From JBGLNJ01 sp034434835 (lineage in GTDB: Bacteria; Chloroflexota; Anaerolineae; Fen-1058): 64,000 nucleotides of DNA. Of the stretch, positions 7,877 through 14,773 are shown in pieces. The notes beneath the pieces were generated by a model. That model worked only from the letters and a program-made list of their open reading frames with translations. It ran no database searches and had not been told where the DNA came from. A program made the position numbers and the translations under genes. The number at the start of each line of letters is the position of its first letter. The first letter of the stretch is position 1. The stretch lies in assembly GCA_034434835.1 (NCBI GenBank), contig DAOTXX010000021.1, positions 36,936-100,935 of the forward strand, in the 5' to 3' direction.

Positions 7877-9094
7877 TCACCACACGCGGCAAATGAACCC
7901 CTTGAGGTATTCTGATTCGGGCAGCGTCACCAGGATCGGGTGATCGCTTGCCTGCCCCAGCTTTTCCACGATCTGCACCTCACGCTCGGCCTCGACCGAC
8001 GCGCTAAAGACGATCTTTTGGAACAGATCGGGCGTGACAAGTCCGGAGCATGAGAACGTGACGAGGATGCCGCCCGGCCGCAGAATGTTCATCGCCACGC
8101 GATTAATGTCCTGATAGCCGCGCGCAGCACGTTTCAGTTGCCGATCGCTTTGCGCGAACTTGGGCGGGTCGAGGATGATCGCGTCGAACATGCGCCCCTC
8201 GGCGCGAAAGCGGCGCAGCTCAGCAAAGACATCACCCGTGATGTACTCCAGACCTGACAGGTCTGCGAGACCTGTCAGGTCTAGATTCTTCCGCGCCAAC
8301 TCTAGCGCGTCCGCCGACGTGTCCACGTTGACCACGCTCCTGGCTCCGGCAGCCAGCGCGTACACGGCAAATGCGCCAGTGTAGGCAAAGCAGTTCAGCA
8401 CCTCGCACCCGCGCAGATAGGGCGCGACCTTGCGGCGGTTATCGCGCTGGTCGAGGTAAAAGCCTGTCTTGTGCCCGCGCCTGACATCCACCAGGAAGCG
8501 CAAACCGTTCTCGCGGATTTCAACCAAGTCGGGCGGTTGATCACCGGCCAGCACGCCCGTCGCCTGTGGCAAGCCCTCCTTCGCGCGCACGTCCACGTCA
8601 CTGCGATCATATACACCCAGCACGTTAAAAATGCGCCTTTCGACCACCGGCCCGACGGTCGGGCCGATCATCTCGACGATCTCTTCCTTCCAACGTTCCA
8701 TGCCCAACGTGAGAAACTGTGTCACCAGCCAGCCGCTGTATCGGTCAACGATCAACCCTGGCAAGCCATCGCTTTCTGCGTTGACCAAACGGCAGGTGTC
8801 TGTCTGCGGATCGGACAGGATCGCCATGCGCGCCTCGTACGCGCGCGCCAATCGCCTGGCAAAAAACTCGCGGTCTATGGCTTCATGCTCGTTCCACGTC
8901 AGCAGGCGGACGACGATTTGCGACTTGCGATTGAAGAATCCACGCGCCAGCCATGTCTCATCCGAAGCGAAGACATCCACCACATCGCCATCGGCCGGAT
9001 CGCCTTGGATGCGTGCGACCGCGCCGGAAAACACCCAGGGGTGATGCTGGCGCACAGGTTTATCGCGGCCCGGCTTGAGAATGACTTGGATCAC
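7877..9094 (-). CDS. rlmI: Class I SAM-dependent rRNA methyltransferase (RlmI-like, 23S m5C1962)
   Basis: 405 aa. The N-terminal PUA domain starts at KPGRDKPVRQHHPWVFSGAV. The Rossmann methyltransferase domain has VLNCFAYTGAFAVYALAAGA as SAM motif I, DAIILDPPKFA as motif IV with the DPP signature, and the m5C catalytic Cys is likely in LVTFSCSGL. The start codon is GTG. A translated palindrome (8250-8282 in the DNA) encodes about 11 residues near DLTGLADLSGLEY between motif I and motif IV, in frame. The gene is monocistronic, with a thiolase operon diverging upstream. Confidence 0.88.
   Translation of the reverse strand: MIQVILKPGRDKPVRQHHPWVFSGAVARIQGDPADGDVVDVFASDETWLARGFFNRKSQIVVRLLTWNEHEAIDREFFARRLARAYEARMAILSDPQTDTCRLVNAESDGLPGLIVDRYSGWLVTQFLTLGMERWKEEIVEMIGPTVGPVVERRIFNVLGVYDRSDVDVRAKEGLPQATGVLAGDQPPDLVEIRENGLRFLVDVRRGHKTGFYLDQRDNRRKVAPYLRGCEVLNCFAYTGAFAVYALAAGARSVVNVDTSADALELARKNLDLTGLADLSGLEYITGDVFAELRRFRAEGRMFDAIILDPPKFAQSDRQLKRAARGYQDINRVAMNILRPGGILVTFSCSGLVTPDLFQKIVFSASVEAEREVQIVEKLGQASDHPILVTLPESEYLKGFICRVW
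8250..8282. repeat. Perfect 33-bp palindrome inside the rlmI-like gene
   Basis: Arms AGACCTGACAGGTCT and AGACCTGTCAGGTCT are exact reverse complements around a GCG loop. Length 33 bp (11 codons) keeps the frame. The half-arm is itself palindromic. It looks like a dispersed repeat that has become coding sequence. Confidence 0.75.
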
Positions 9095-9139
9095 AGGTCA
9101 CCATTATAAGTCCGGGCAGAGGGAGACGCAAATCTGCGT

Positions 9140-9168
9140 TTGACATCCAGGCGCGGCGAGGATAGAAT
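9140..9168 (+). promoter_or_regulatory. Sigma-70-type promoter of the thiolase/DUF35 operon
   Basis: TTGACA (9140-9145), 17-bp spacer, TAGAAT (9163-9168), about 147 bp before the first start codon. No other start lies between. Confidence 0.65.
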
Positions 9169-9314
9169 AGATGCGCAGACCGCAGAACACATGCCCTCAA
9201 TCGCTGCGGCTTGCCAATCTCATTCCACGCCAGGAGGTGCCTATTTGAACCATTCGTGACCTCGCCAGCCTGACTTGCCTGTTCCTTCATACCCTTCGAT
9301 CAGGAGAGAGATTT

Positions 9315-10466
9315 ATGAACCGACAAGTTGCCATCGTCGGCGTGGGATGGAGCGGTTATCGCTCGATCACGCCCGACCTCTCCTACAAGGAGATTGTGTT
9401 CGAGGCGGCGGCCAAAGCCTATGCCGACGCGGAGATCGATCCGCGCAGCGATGTGGAGGGCTTTGTCACGTGCGCCGAGGACTTGCACGAGGGCACCAGT
9501 ATCTTTGACGAATACACCCCCGATCAACTGGGCGCGATGCAGCGCCCAATGCACACAATCACGGGCGACGGGCTGCACGGCCTGGCCGCCGCGTACATGC
9601 AAGTCGCCTCCGGCCTGATGAACATTGTCGTGGTCGAGGCGCACAGCAAAGCCAGCAACATCCTCACGCTCTCACACATCACTGCCTACGCGATGGACCC
9701 CGTTTACAACCGCCCTCTGCGTGCGCATCCCTATTTCATCGCCGGCATGGAGATGCAGCGCTTTCTCTTTGAAACCGGCACGACGCTCGAACAGTGTGCG
9801 TACGTCGCGGCCAAGAACAAGCGCAACGCGATGCTCAATCCGGCCGCGGCGTGGCCGGCGGCGATTGACCTCGGCGAGGTGCTGAACAGCGCGCCCGTCG
9901 CCGAACCCCTGACGCAATTCCAGATCGCTCCGCACGCCGATGGCGCGATCGTCATGGTGCTGGCCGACGGTGAAACGGCCCGCTCGCTCACCGATGCGCC
10001 AATCTGGATCCGCGGCCTGGGCTGGATCAACGACACGCACACGCTCGAAAGCCGCCCGTGGGGCAAGGCGGTGTATGCCCAAGAGACCGCGCAGATGGCC
10101 TATCGTACCGCCGGCATCCGCAGCCCGCGCATGGAAATTGATTTTGCGGAAATTGACGACACGTTCGCTTACAAGGAGTTGCAGCACCTCGAAGCGCTCG
10201 GCCTGTGCGACGAAGGTCAAGCCGGCGCATGGACCGCTTCCGGCGGCACCGAGCTGACGGGCGAGTTCCCCGTCAATCCCTCGGGCGGCGCTTTGGGCTG
10301 CGGCAACCTGCTCGACGCCAACGGGCTGGCGCGCGCGCTCGAAGTCGTCCTGCAGTTGCGCGGCGAATGTGGTCAGCGTCAACTGGAAGAGGTCGAAACG
10401 GGATTGGCCTTTAGCTGGCGCGGCGTGCCGACCACGGCCGGCGCGGCCGTCATCCTGAGCAATTGA
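9315..10466 (+). CDS. Thiolase-fold protein lacking canonical catalytic Cys/His (SCP-x/Ltp-like)
   Basis: 383 aa, starts MNRQVAIVGVGWSGY after AGGAGAGAG. It has the thiolase fold by pattern (N-terminal VAIVGVG, central sheet IVVVEAHSKASN, C-terminal NPSGGALGCGN). At the nucleophile position, where thiolases have a Cys in a CASG-like turn, it reads TGDGLHGLAAAYMQVASG, and the C-terminal GHP is replaced by GN. Thus both classic residues are missing. The Ltp2-type retro-aldolases that partner with DUF35 proteins are likewise non-thiolytic members of this superfamily, and the DUF35 genes downstream support such a complex. The substrate is unknown. Confidence 0.82.
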   Translation: MNRQVAIVGVGWSGYRSITPDLSYKEIVFEAAAKAYADAEIDPRSDVEGFVTCAEDLHEGTSIFDEYTPDQLGAMQRPMHTITGDGLHGLAAAYMQVASGLMNIVVVEAHSKASNILTLSHITAYAMDPVYNRPLRAHPYFIAGMEMQRFLFETGTTLEQCAYVAAKNKRNAMLNPAAAWPAAIDLGEVLNSAPVAEPLTQFQIAPHADGAIVMVLADGETARSLTDAPIWIRGLGWINDTHTLESRPWGKAVYAQETAQMAYRTAGIRSPRMEIDFAEIDDTFAYKELQHLEALGLCDEGQAGAWTASGGTELTGEFPVNPSGGALGCGNLLDANGLARALEVVLQLRGECGQRQLEEVETGLAFSWRGVPTTAGAAVILSN

Positions 10467-10467
10467 C

Positions 10468-10546
10468 TAAAACGTCAAACGTCATGCGCCAAACGTCATG
10501 CGTCAAGCATCAGGCGATTTGACGTTTCACGTTTCACGTTTGACGA
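10468..10546. repeat. ACGTTTCACGT-type dispersed repeat between thiolase genes
   Basis: Tandem and inverted copies of CAAACGTCATG and TTTCACGTTTGACG fill the 95-bp gap. Short relatives occur at 12305-12322 and 16775-16797. Non-coding. Confidence 0.5.
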
Positions 10547-10561
10547 GAGAAGGAGCCACTT

Positions 10562-11722
10562 ATGCGTAGAGTAGCTATTGTCGGCGCGGGCATGACGCGC
10601 TTTGTCCGCCGCGCGCTAGAGACGGCGAACGAGCTGGCGTGGGAAGCCGCCAGCCGCGCGCTGGAATCGTGCGAGATGACCTTGAAGGATATTGACTGTG
10701 TCGTGATCGGCACGGCGCCCGAAGCGTTCGACGGCGTCCACATGAACCACGAATACCTCTCGGACGGATCAGGGGCATGGCGCAAACCCGTGATGCGCGG
10801 ATACGTGGGCGGCGGCACCGGCGTGTTCAGTCCGCTGCAAGGGTGGTATCACGTCGCCTCCGGGTTGTTCGATACCTGCCTGGTCGTCTGCGAAGAGAAA
10901 ATGTCCTCGTGCCAGCCGCACCCCCAGGGCGCGTTCCTCACGATCTTTGACAACATGACCGAGCGACCTCTAGGCCCGAACCTGCTGTGGATTTTCGCGC
11001 TCGAGATGAACGCCTACATGAACCGCTACGGGCTATCCAAGCGCGACATCGCACTGGTCTCGGTCAAGAACAAGCGCAACGCGGCGCTGCATCCCGCAGC
11101 GCTCTTGGGCGATGCGGACATCACCGTCGAAGACGTGCTCGCGTCCGAGACGTTGGCCTGGCCGGTTCAGCGGCTCGACGTGAGCCCGGTCACCGATGGC
11201 GCGGTCGCGCTCGTGCTGGCCGCCGAAAACGTCGCGCGCCGCGTGACCGACAAGCCAGTGTGGATCGAAGGCGTCGGCTGGTGCCTCGATACCGCGTATT
11301 GGACGAACCGCGACCTTTCGTACCCGACCTACGTCGAAGAGGCCGCGCGCATGGCCTACAAGATGGCCGGCATCACCGAGCCGCGCAAGCAGATTCACAT
11401 CGCCGAGCCATACGACCCGTTCGACTATAAAGAATTGCATCATCTGGAAGGGCTGATGCTCTTTGACAAGGGCAAGGCACCCGAAGCCACCGCGCTGGGC
11501 ATCACGCAGCGCGATGGCGATTTGCCCGTGTGTCCGTCGGGCGGCTTGCTTGGCGTCGGCAATCCGATCGCGGCGGCGGGCACGATGAAAGTCGCCGAGC
11601 TGTTCTGGCAGTTGCGCGGCGAAGCTGGCGCGCGTCAGGTGCCTGGCAACCCGCGTCGAGGCGTCGCACAGGCCTGGGGCGATTTGATGCAGGTCGGCAC
11701 CGTCATTGTGGTAGGGAGATAG
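10562..11722 (+). CDS. Second thiolase-fold protein lacking canonical catalytic Cys/His
   Basis: 386 aa, preceded by GAAGGAG. It is a diverged paralogue of the upstream protein. The N-terminus is RRVAIVGAGMTRFVRR. The usual Cys turn reads GGGTGVFSPLQGWYHVASG (no Cys), and the C-terminal motif is PSGGLLGVGNPIAAAG (no GHP). Both paralogues keep an aligned YKEL(Q/H)HLE segment (here PFDYKELHHLEGL) that supplies a conserved Tyr. Presumably it forms a heteromeric complex with its paralogue and the DUF35 proteins, as in Ltp2-DUF35 or PhlC/PhlB-type systems; that is inference from gene order. Confidence 0.82.
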   Translation: MRRVAIVGAGMTRFVRRALETANELAWEAASRALESCEMTLKDIDCVVIGTAPEAFDGVHMNHEYLSDGSGAWRKPVMRGYVGGGTGVFSPLQGWYHVASGLFDTCLVVCEEKMSSCQPHPQGAFLTIFDNMTERPLGPNLLWIFALEMNAYMNRYGLSKRDIALVSVKNKRNAALHPAALLGDADITVEDVLASETLAWPVQRLDVSPVTDGAVALVLAAENVARRVTDKPVWIEGVGWCLDTAYWTNRDLSYPTYVEEAARMAYKMAGITEPRKQIHIAEPYDPFDYKELHHLEGLMLFDKGKAPEATALGITQRDGDLPVCPSGGLLGVGNPIAAAGTMKVAELFWQLRGEAGARQVPGNPRRGVAQAWGDLMQVGTVIVVGR

Positions 11723-11735
11723 AGGAGCAAACGCC

Positions 11736-12242
11736 ATGACTATGGAAGCTCATGTTTATCCAACCGTGTACCTCAGTCAAAAGGATTTCGATTCGGGCCA
11801 GGTGCTCACCGAACGCTGGGAGCCGAACGCGCGCTATGCCTGGGATACCGGCGTGGCGATCGGGCACTATCTCCAGGGACTCAAGGCCGGCCGCATCGTG
11901 GGGCGCCGCTGCGATGGCTGCGACCGCATCCTGGTCCCGCCGCGCATGTTCTGCGAACGATGCTTTCGCCCGACCGACGCCTGGGTCACCGTCCAAGACA
12001 CCGGCACGGTCAAGACGTTCAGCATCTGCCACATCACCTGGGATATGAAGCAGCTCCAGGAGCCAAACATCCCCGCCGTGATTGACCTGGACGGCGCCTC
12101 CAAAGGTATCGGCATCATGCACCTGCTGGGCGAGGTCAGGCCAGAGGATGTCAAGATTGGCCTGAGGGTCAAGGCCGTGTGGAAACCCGCCGCCCAGCGC
12201 GAAGGCGCGATCACGGACATTCTCTACTTCAAGCCATTGTGA
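11736..12242 (+). CDS. Zn-ribbon OB-fold protein (DUF35)
   Basis: 168 aa. A four-Cys rubredoxin-like zinc ribbon CDGCDRILVPPRMFCERC (about residues 59-76) is followed by an OB-fold ending in VWKPAAQREGAITDILYF, the family's acyl-CoA-binding end. DUF35 proteins bind thiolase-fold partners and help deliver acyl-CoA substrate. It starts 13 bp after the second thiolase gene behind GAGGAG. About 70 extra N-terminal residues precede the ribbon. Confidence 0.85.
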   Translation: MTMEAHVYPTVYLSQKDFDSGQVLTERWEPNARYAWDTGVAIGHYLQGLKAGRIVGRRCDGCDRILVPPRMFCERCFRPTDAWVTVQDTGTVKTFSICHITWDMKQLQEPNIPAVIDLDGASKGIGIMHLLGEVRPEDVKIGLRVKAVWKPAAQREGAITDILYFKPL

Positions 12243-12336
12243 AAGACCAATGTCTAAGGACGAACGACCAAAGCTGATCATCCATCCTTCGTCGTTCGCC
12301 TTTCGTCAAACGTCATCCGTCAAAGGAGTAGCGACT

Positions 12337-12819
12337 ATGCCAATTCTGGACCGACTCGATCACGTCCACCGTGTCCAGGCTGTTGAGAGCGATCTGCCGT
12401 TTTACAGCGTGTACACCCTGGGCATTGCGGGGGAGAAATTCTTTCGCGCGCTCAAGGACGAGGGCAAAATCCTGGGCACGCACTGCCAGGCGTGCGACGT
12501 GATGTACGTCCCCGGCCGCCTCTACTGCGAGCAATGTCTGGCCCACCTGGGCGACGACGCCTGGTTCGACGCGGGCACGCATGGCCGGGTCCACACCTTT
12601 ACGCAAGTTCACATCGGCCTCGACGGCGCGCCGCTCGAAAAACCACGTCTGCTCGTCTTTGTCGAGATCGGCGAGACCGATGGTGGCCTGGTGTGCGATC
12701 TGGGCGAGGTCGAACCCGAAGAGGTCTTTATCGGGATGCCTGTCGAAGCCGTGTTCAAGCCAGCCGCCGAGCGAACAGGCTCGATCACCGACATTTCGCA
12801 CTTTAGGCCTGTGGGCTGA
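12337..12819 (+). CDS. Zn-ribbon OB-fold protein (DUF35), second copy
   Basis: 160 aa from the ATG at 12337, chosen over earlier in-frame starts because AAAGGAG lies 9 bp upstream. Zinc ribbon CQACDVMYVPGRLYCEQC, then an OB-fold ending VFKPAAERTGSITDISHF, closely parallel to the neighbour. Two thiolase-fold plus two DUF35 genes suggest two matched pairs or one four-subunit assembly. Confidence 0.85.
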   Translation: MPILDRLDHVHRVQAVESDLPFYSVYTLGIAGEKFFRALKDEGKILGTHCQACDVMYVPGRLYCEQCLAHLGDDAWFDAGTHGRVHTFTQVHIGLDGAPLEKPRLLVFVEIGETDGGLVCDLGEVEPEEVFIGMPVEAVFKPAAERTGSITDISHFRPVG

Positions 12820-12826
12820 TCCAGGT

Positions 12827-12872
12827 GCATCACGTATCACGCAGCATCTGGAGCGTGATACGTGATGCTTTT
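12827..12872 (+). terminator. Rho-independent terminator of the thiolase/DUF35 operon
   Basis: Perfect 16-bp stem GCATCACGTATCACGC / GCGTGATACGTGATGC with a 10-nt loop, followed by TTTT, 7 bp after the last stop codon. Confidence 0.7.
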
Positions 12873-12876
12873 CAGA

Positions 12877-12969
12877 GCATGCGTGTCAACTTGAGGTTGG
12901 AGTGCAGGCTTCAGCCTGCATAAAACGCGGCCTGGAGGCTGCACTCCGGGGCTAAAGTTTACACCAATG
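12877..12969. repeat. MITE copy A (93 bp) with 9-bp target duplication
   Basis: About 92 bp nearly identical, in inverted orientation, to 49413-49505. Ends CATGCGTGTCAAC and (reverse complement) CATTGGTGTAAAC form 13-bp imperfect terminal repeats (10 of 13 match). The flanks share CTTTTCAGA on both sides (12868-12876 and 12970-12978). The interior has two hairpins based on GGCTTCAGCC and GCACTCC. No coding capacity. Confidence 0.8.
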
Positions 12970-13032
12970 CTTTTCAGAGGTATCCTGTTCTGCACTCGTG
13001 CAGAACTTGGTCAGGGTGAGCGTGAGGAAGAT

Positions 13033-13290
13033 ATGCCGGACACGAGCGATCTCTTGCAACAAGGCATCGCGCTCGCAAAAGCAGGACAACGAGACGAGGC
13101 TCGCAATATTCTCTTGCAGGTTGTGGAACTGGACGAGAGGAACGAATCCGCCTGGCTGTGGCTTTCCAGCGTGGTGGACAGCGACGACGATAAAGCGATC
13201 GCCTTGGAAAACGTACTGACGATCAACCCGGACAACGAGTGGGCCAAGCGCGGTCTGCAAATGCTGGGGCGAACGTTCGGTGATCGGTGA
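13033..13290 (+). CDS. Small TPR-like protein
   Basis: 85 aa from the ATG at 13033 behind GAGGAAG. Contains helical repeats of the TPR type: LLQQGIALAKAGQRDEARNI then VVELDERNESAWLWLSSVV and INPDNEWAKRGLQML. Probably cytoplasmic scaffold or remnant of a larger TPR family; no enzymatic motif. The stop codon lies inside a perfect palindrome shared with the convergent gene. Confidence 0.65.
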   Translation: MPDTSDLLQQGIALAKAGQRDEARNILLQVVELDERNESAWLWLSSVVDSDDDKAIALENVLTINPDNEWAKRGLQMLGRTFGDR

Positions 13291-13305
13291 TCACCGATCA
13301 CTTTT
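13280..13305. terminator. Bidirectional terminator between convergent genes
   Basis: GTGATCGGTGA and its complement form a 22-bp perfect palindrome (13280-13301) followed by TTTT. It contains the stop codons of both convergent genes (ends at 13290 and 13298). Confidence 0.6.
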
Positions 13306-13543
13306 CCTCCATGCCCAGGCTGGCGATCTGCCGGAGCAGATTCAGGATCGAAAGCCCCACCGAGACCGCCGCCGTGGGCTTGACCGGGCGCGGAGCCAGG
13401 GCCGCGCTCCCCTGTTCTGCTTCGACGGAGCGGACATAGAGATACGCCGCGCCTGCCCCCACCAACGCCCCGGCGATGCTGCCGAACAGCATCACTTTGG
13501 TTTTCCACTCTGAACCGGATGTCGTGCGCTCTTGTTGCTCCAT
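13298..13543 (-). CDS. Small membrane protein of unknown function
   Basis: 81 aa with one central transmembrane helix (VMLFGSIAGALVGAGAAYLYV) and a polar N-terminus (MEQQERTTSGSEWKTK). The start is the ATG at 13543, with AGGGAGAA upstream. Its ATG overlaps the stop of the preceding gene (TGATG), indicating translational coupling. I do not recognise the family. Confidence 0.6.
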   Translation of the reverse strand: MEQQERTTSGSEWKTKVMLFGSIAGALVGAGAAYLYVRSVEAEQGSAALAPRPVKPTAAVSVGLSILNLLRQIASLGMEEK

Positions 13544-13836
13544 CAGCTTTCTCCCTGAAAAAACCTCGCCAGGCCGCGGCCCAACGCTCGCACCTGGGCC
13601 GCCCGAGCGTGCGCCGCCATCAGCTGCGCAACGACCGACGTGCACCCGCGCTCGGCGTAGGATTTGAACAGCGCCACATACCTGCGCGCCTGGGCGAACA
13701 CAGGCGGCAACTTGCGCCGCAGCGAGCGAACGCCATACACCCCCGCGCCAAATATCGCTACAGGAATCAGCAGCAGGATGAATGACTCGCACGCAAGCAA
13801 CATCGTCGCAACATAACTGACCGGCGCAATATCCAT
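13543..13836 (-). CDS. Small membrane protein of unknown function
   Basis: 97 aa from the ATG at 13836 (MDIAPVSYVATML). One membrane helix (ACESFILLLIPVAIFGAGVYG) is followed by a basic, Ala/Arg-rich cytoplasmic helix. Coupled by TGATG overlap to the next small membrane protein. A longer in-frame extension upstream crosses the promoter region and is unlikely. Confidence 0.6.
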   Translation of the reverse strand: MDIAPVSYVATMLLACESFILLLIPVAIFGAGVYGVRSLRRKLPPVFAQARRYVALFKSYAERGCTSVVAQLMAAHARAAQVRALGRGLARFFQGES

Positions 13837-13878
13837 GGCCTCGCTCCTGGCGTTCGGTGATGTAAGAGAACTGTGCTG

Positions 13879-13907
13879 ATTATAGGCGAAACCTCTTTTT
13901 GACACAA
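13879..13907 (-). promoter_or_regulatory. Putative promoter of the two small membrane-protein genes
   Basis: Perfect TATAAT on the minus strand (13879-13884), 17 bp from a weak TTGTGT (-35). Overlaps the divergent promoter at 13899-13927. Confidence 0.45.
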
Positions 13908-13927
13908 GCATCGCCGGGTGATACAAT
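13899..13927 (+). promoter_or_regulatory. Sigma-70-type promoter of the DUF4013 gene
   Basis: TTGACA (13899-13904), 17-bp spacer, TACAAT (13922-13927), 40 bp before the start codon. Confidence 0.65.
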
Positions 13928-13966
13928 TTCTCCAGCGTGATCAGCTCACACTTACGGAGGTCCGTC

Positions 13967-14758
13967 ATGTCCGAAGCCATTGCCACTACTCCGCTCAGAG
14001 CAGTCTTTCAATTTCCTTTTCAAGGCCCTAAATGGCAAGAGCGTTTTCTGATCGGCTCTGCGCTCGTTTTGGCCGGGACCGCGATCCCCATCGTGCCCAC
14101 GCTCTTTGCCTTCGGCTATGCCCTTCAGGTCATGCGGCAGGCGATCAAAGGTGAGAGCCTGAGCCTGCCTGCATGGGACGATTGGGCCAAGTTCGGCCTG
14201 GACGGGCTGCGGGGCACGGTCGTCAGCCTGGCTTACCTGCTGCCGGGCTTGCTCATCTTTATAGGTGGCATGATCATTTACTTTGTCAGTGCATTTATCT
14301 TACCTATCTCAGCGGGCATGGCCGGAGAAGAAGGAAACGCCGCGCTCGCGCTGCCCATGATGGCGCTGTTCTTTGCCAGCCTGGGGATCATGATGCTATC
14401 CACGTTCCTGGGTTTCATCCTGTTGTTTGTCGGCATGCTCCCTATCCCGATGGCGATGGCGCACATGGTCGCCTGCGACAAGCTGGGCGCAGCGTTTCGT
14501 GTGCGCGAATGGTGGAAGCTGCTGCGCGCCAACTGGCTCGGCTACGGCATCAGCCTTGTCATCGCAGCCGGGCTGACCATGGTAGTGTACATCGCAGTCA
14601 CCCTGTTCTATTACTCGATTGTCCTCTGCTGTCTCATCCCATTGGCCGCCGCACCCACCGGTTTTTATCTCTCCCTGGTCAGCGCCGCGATCTTTGGCCA
14701 GACGTACCGCGAAAGCATCACCCTGCTCGAGGCCAGGAATGAGATGGTGACTGCTTGA
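13967..14758 (+). CDS. DUF4013-family integral membrane protein
   Basis: 263 aa with about five to six hydrophobic segments. The ATG at 13967 follows CGGAGG. The family pattern is visible: an N-terminal FQFPFQGPKWQERFLIGSAL, then YALQVMRQAIKGES-LSLPAWDDWAKFGLDGLRG before long membrane helices. DUF4013 proteins have no established function. The next gene begins 15 bp after its stop and may be cotranscribed. Confidence 0.75.
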   Translation: MSEAIATTPLRAVFQFPFQGPKWQERFLIGSALVLAGTAIPIVPTLFAFGYALQVMRQAIKGESLSLPAWDDWAKFGLDGLRGTVVSLAYLLPGLLIFIGGMIIYFVSAFILPISAGMAGEEGNAALALPMMALFFASLGIMMLSTFLGFILLFVGMLPIPMAMAHMVACDKLGAAFRVREWWKLLRANWLGYGISLVIAAGLTMVVYIAVTLFYYSIVLCCLIPLAAAPTGFYLSLVSAAIFGQTYRESITLLEARNEMVTA

Positions 14759-14773
14759 GTGAAAGGAACCCCC

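Noticed and set aside
9315..11722. Annotation of the two thiolase-like genes as acetyl-CoA acetyltransferases
   Set aside because: Neither keeps the nucleophilic Cys or the GHP His, so thiolytic activity is not supported.
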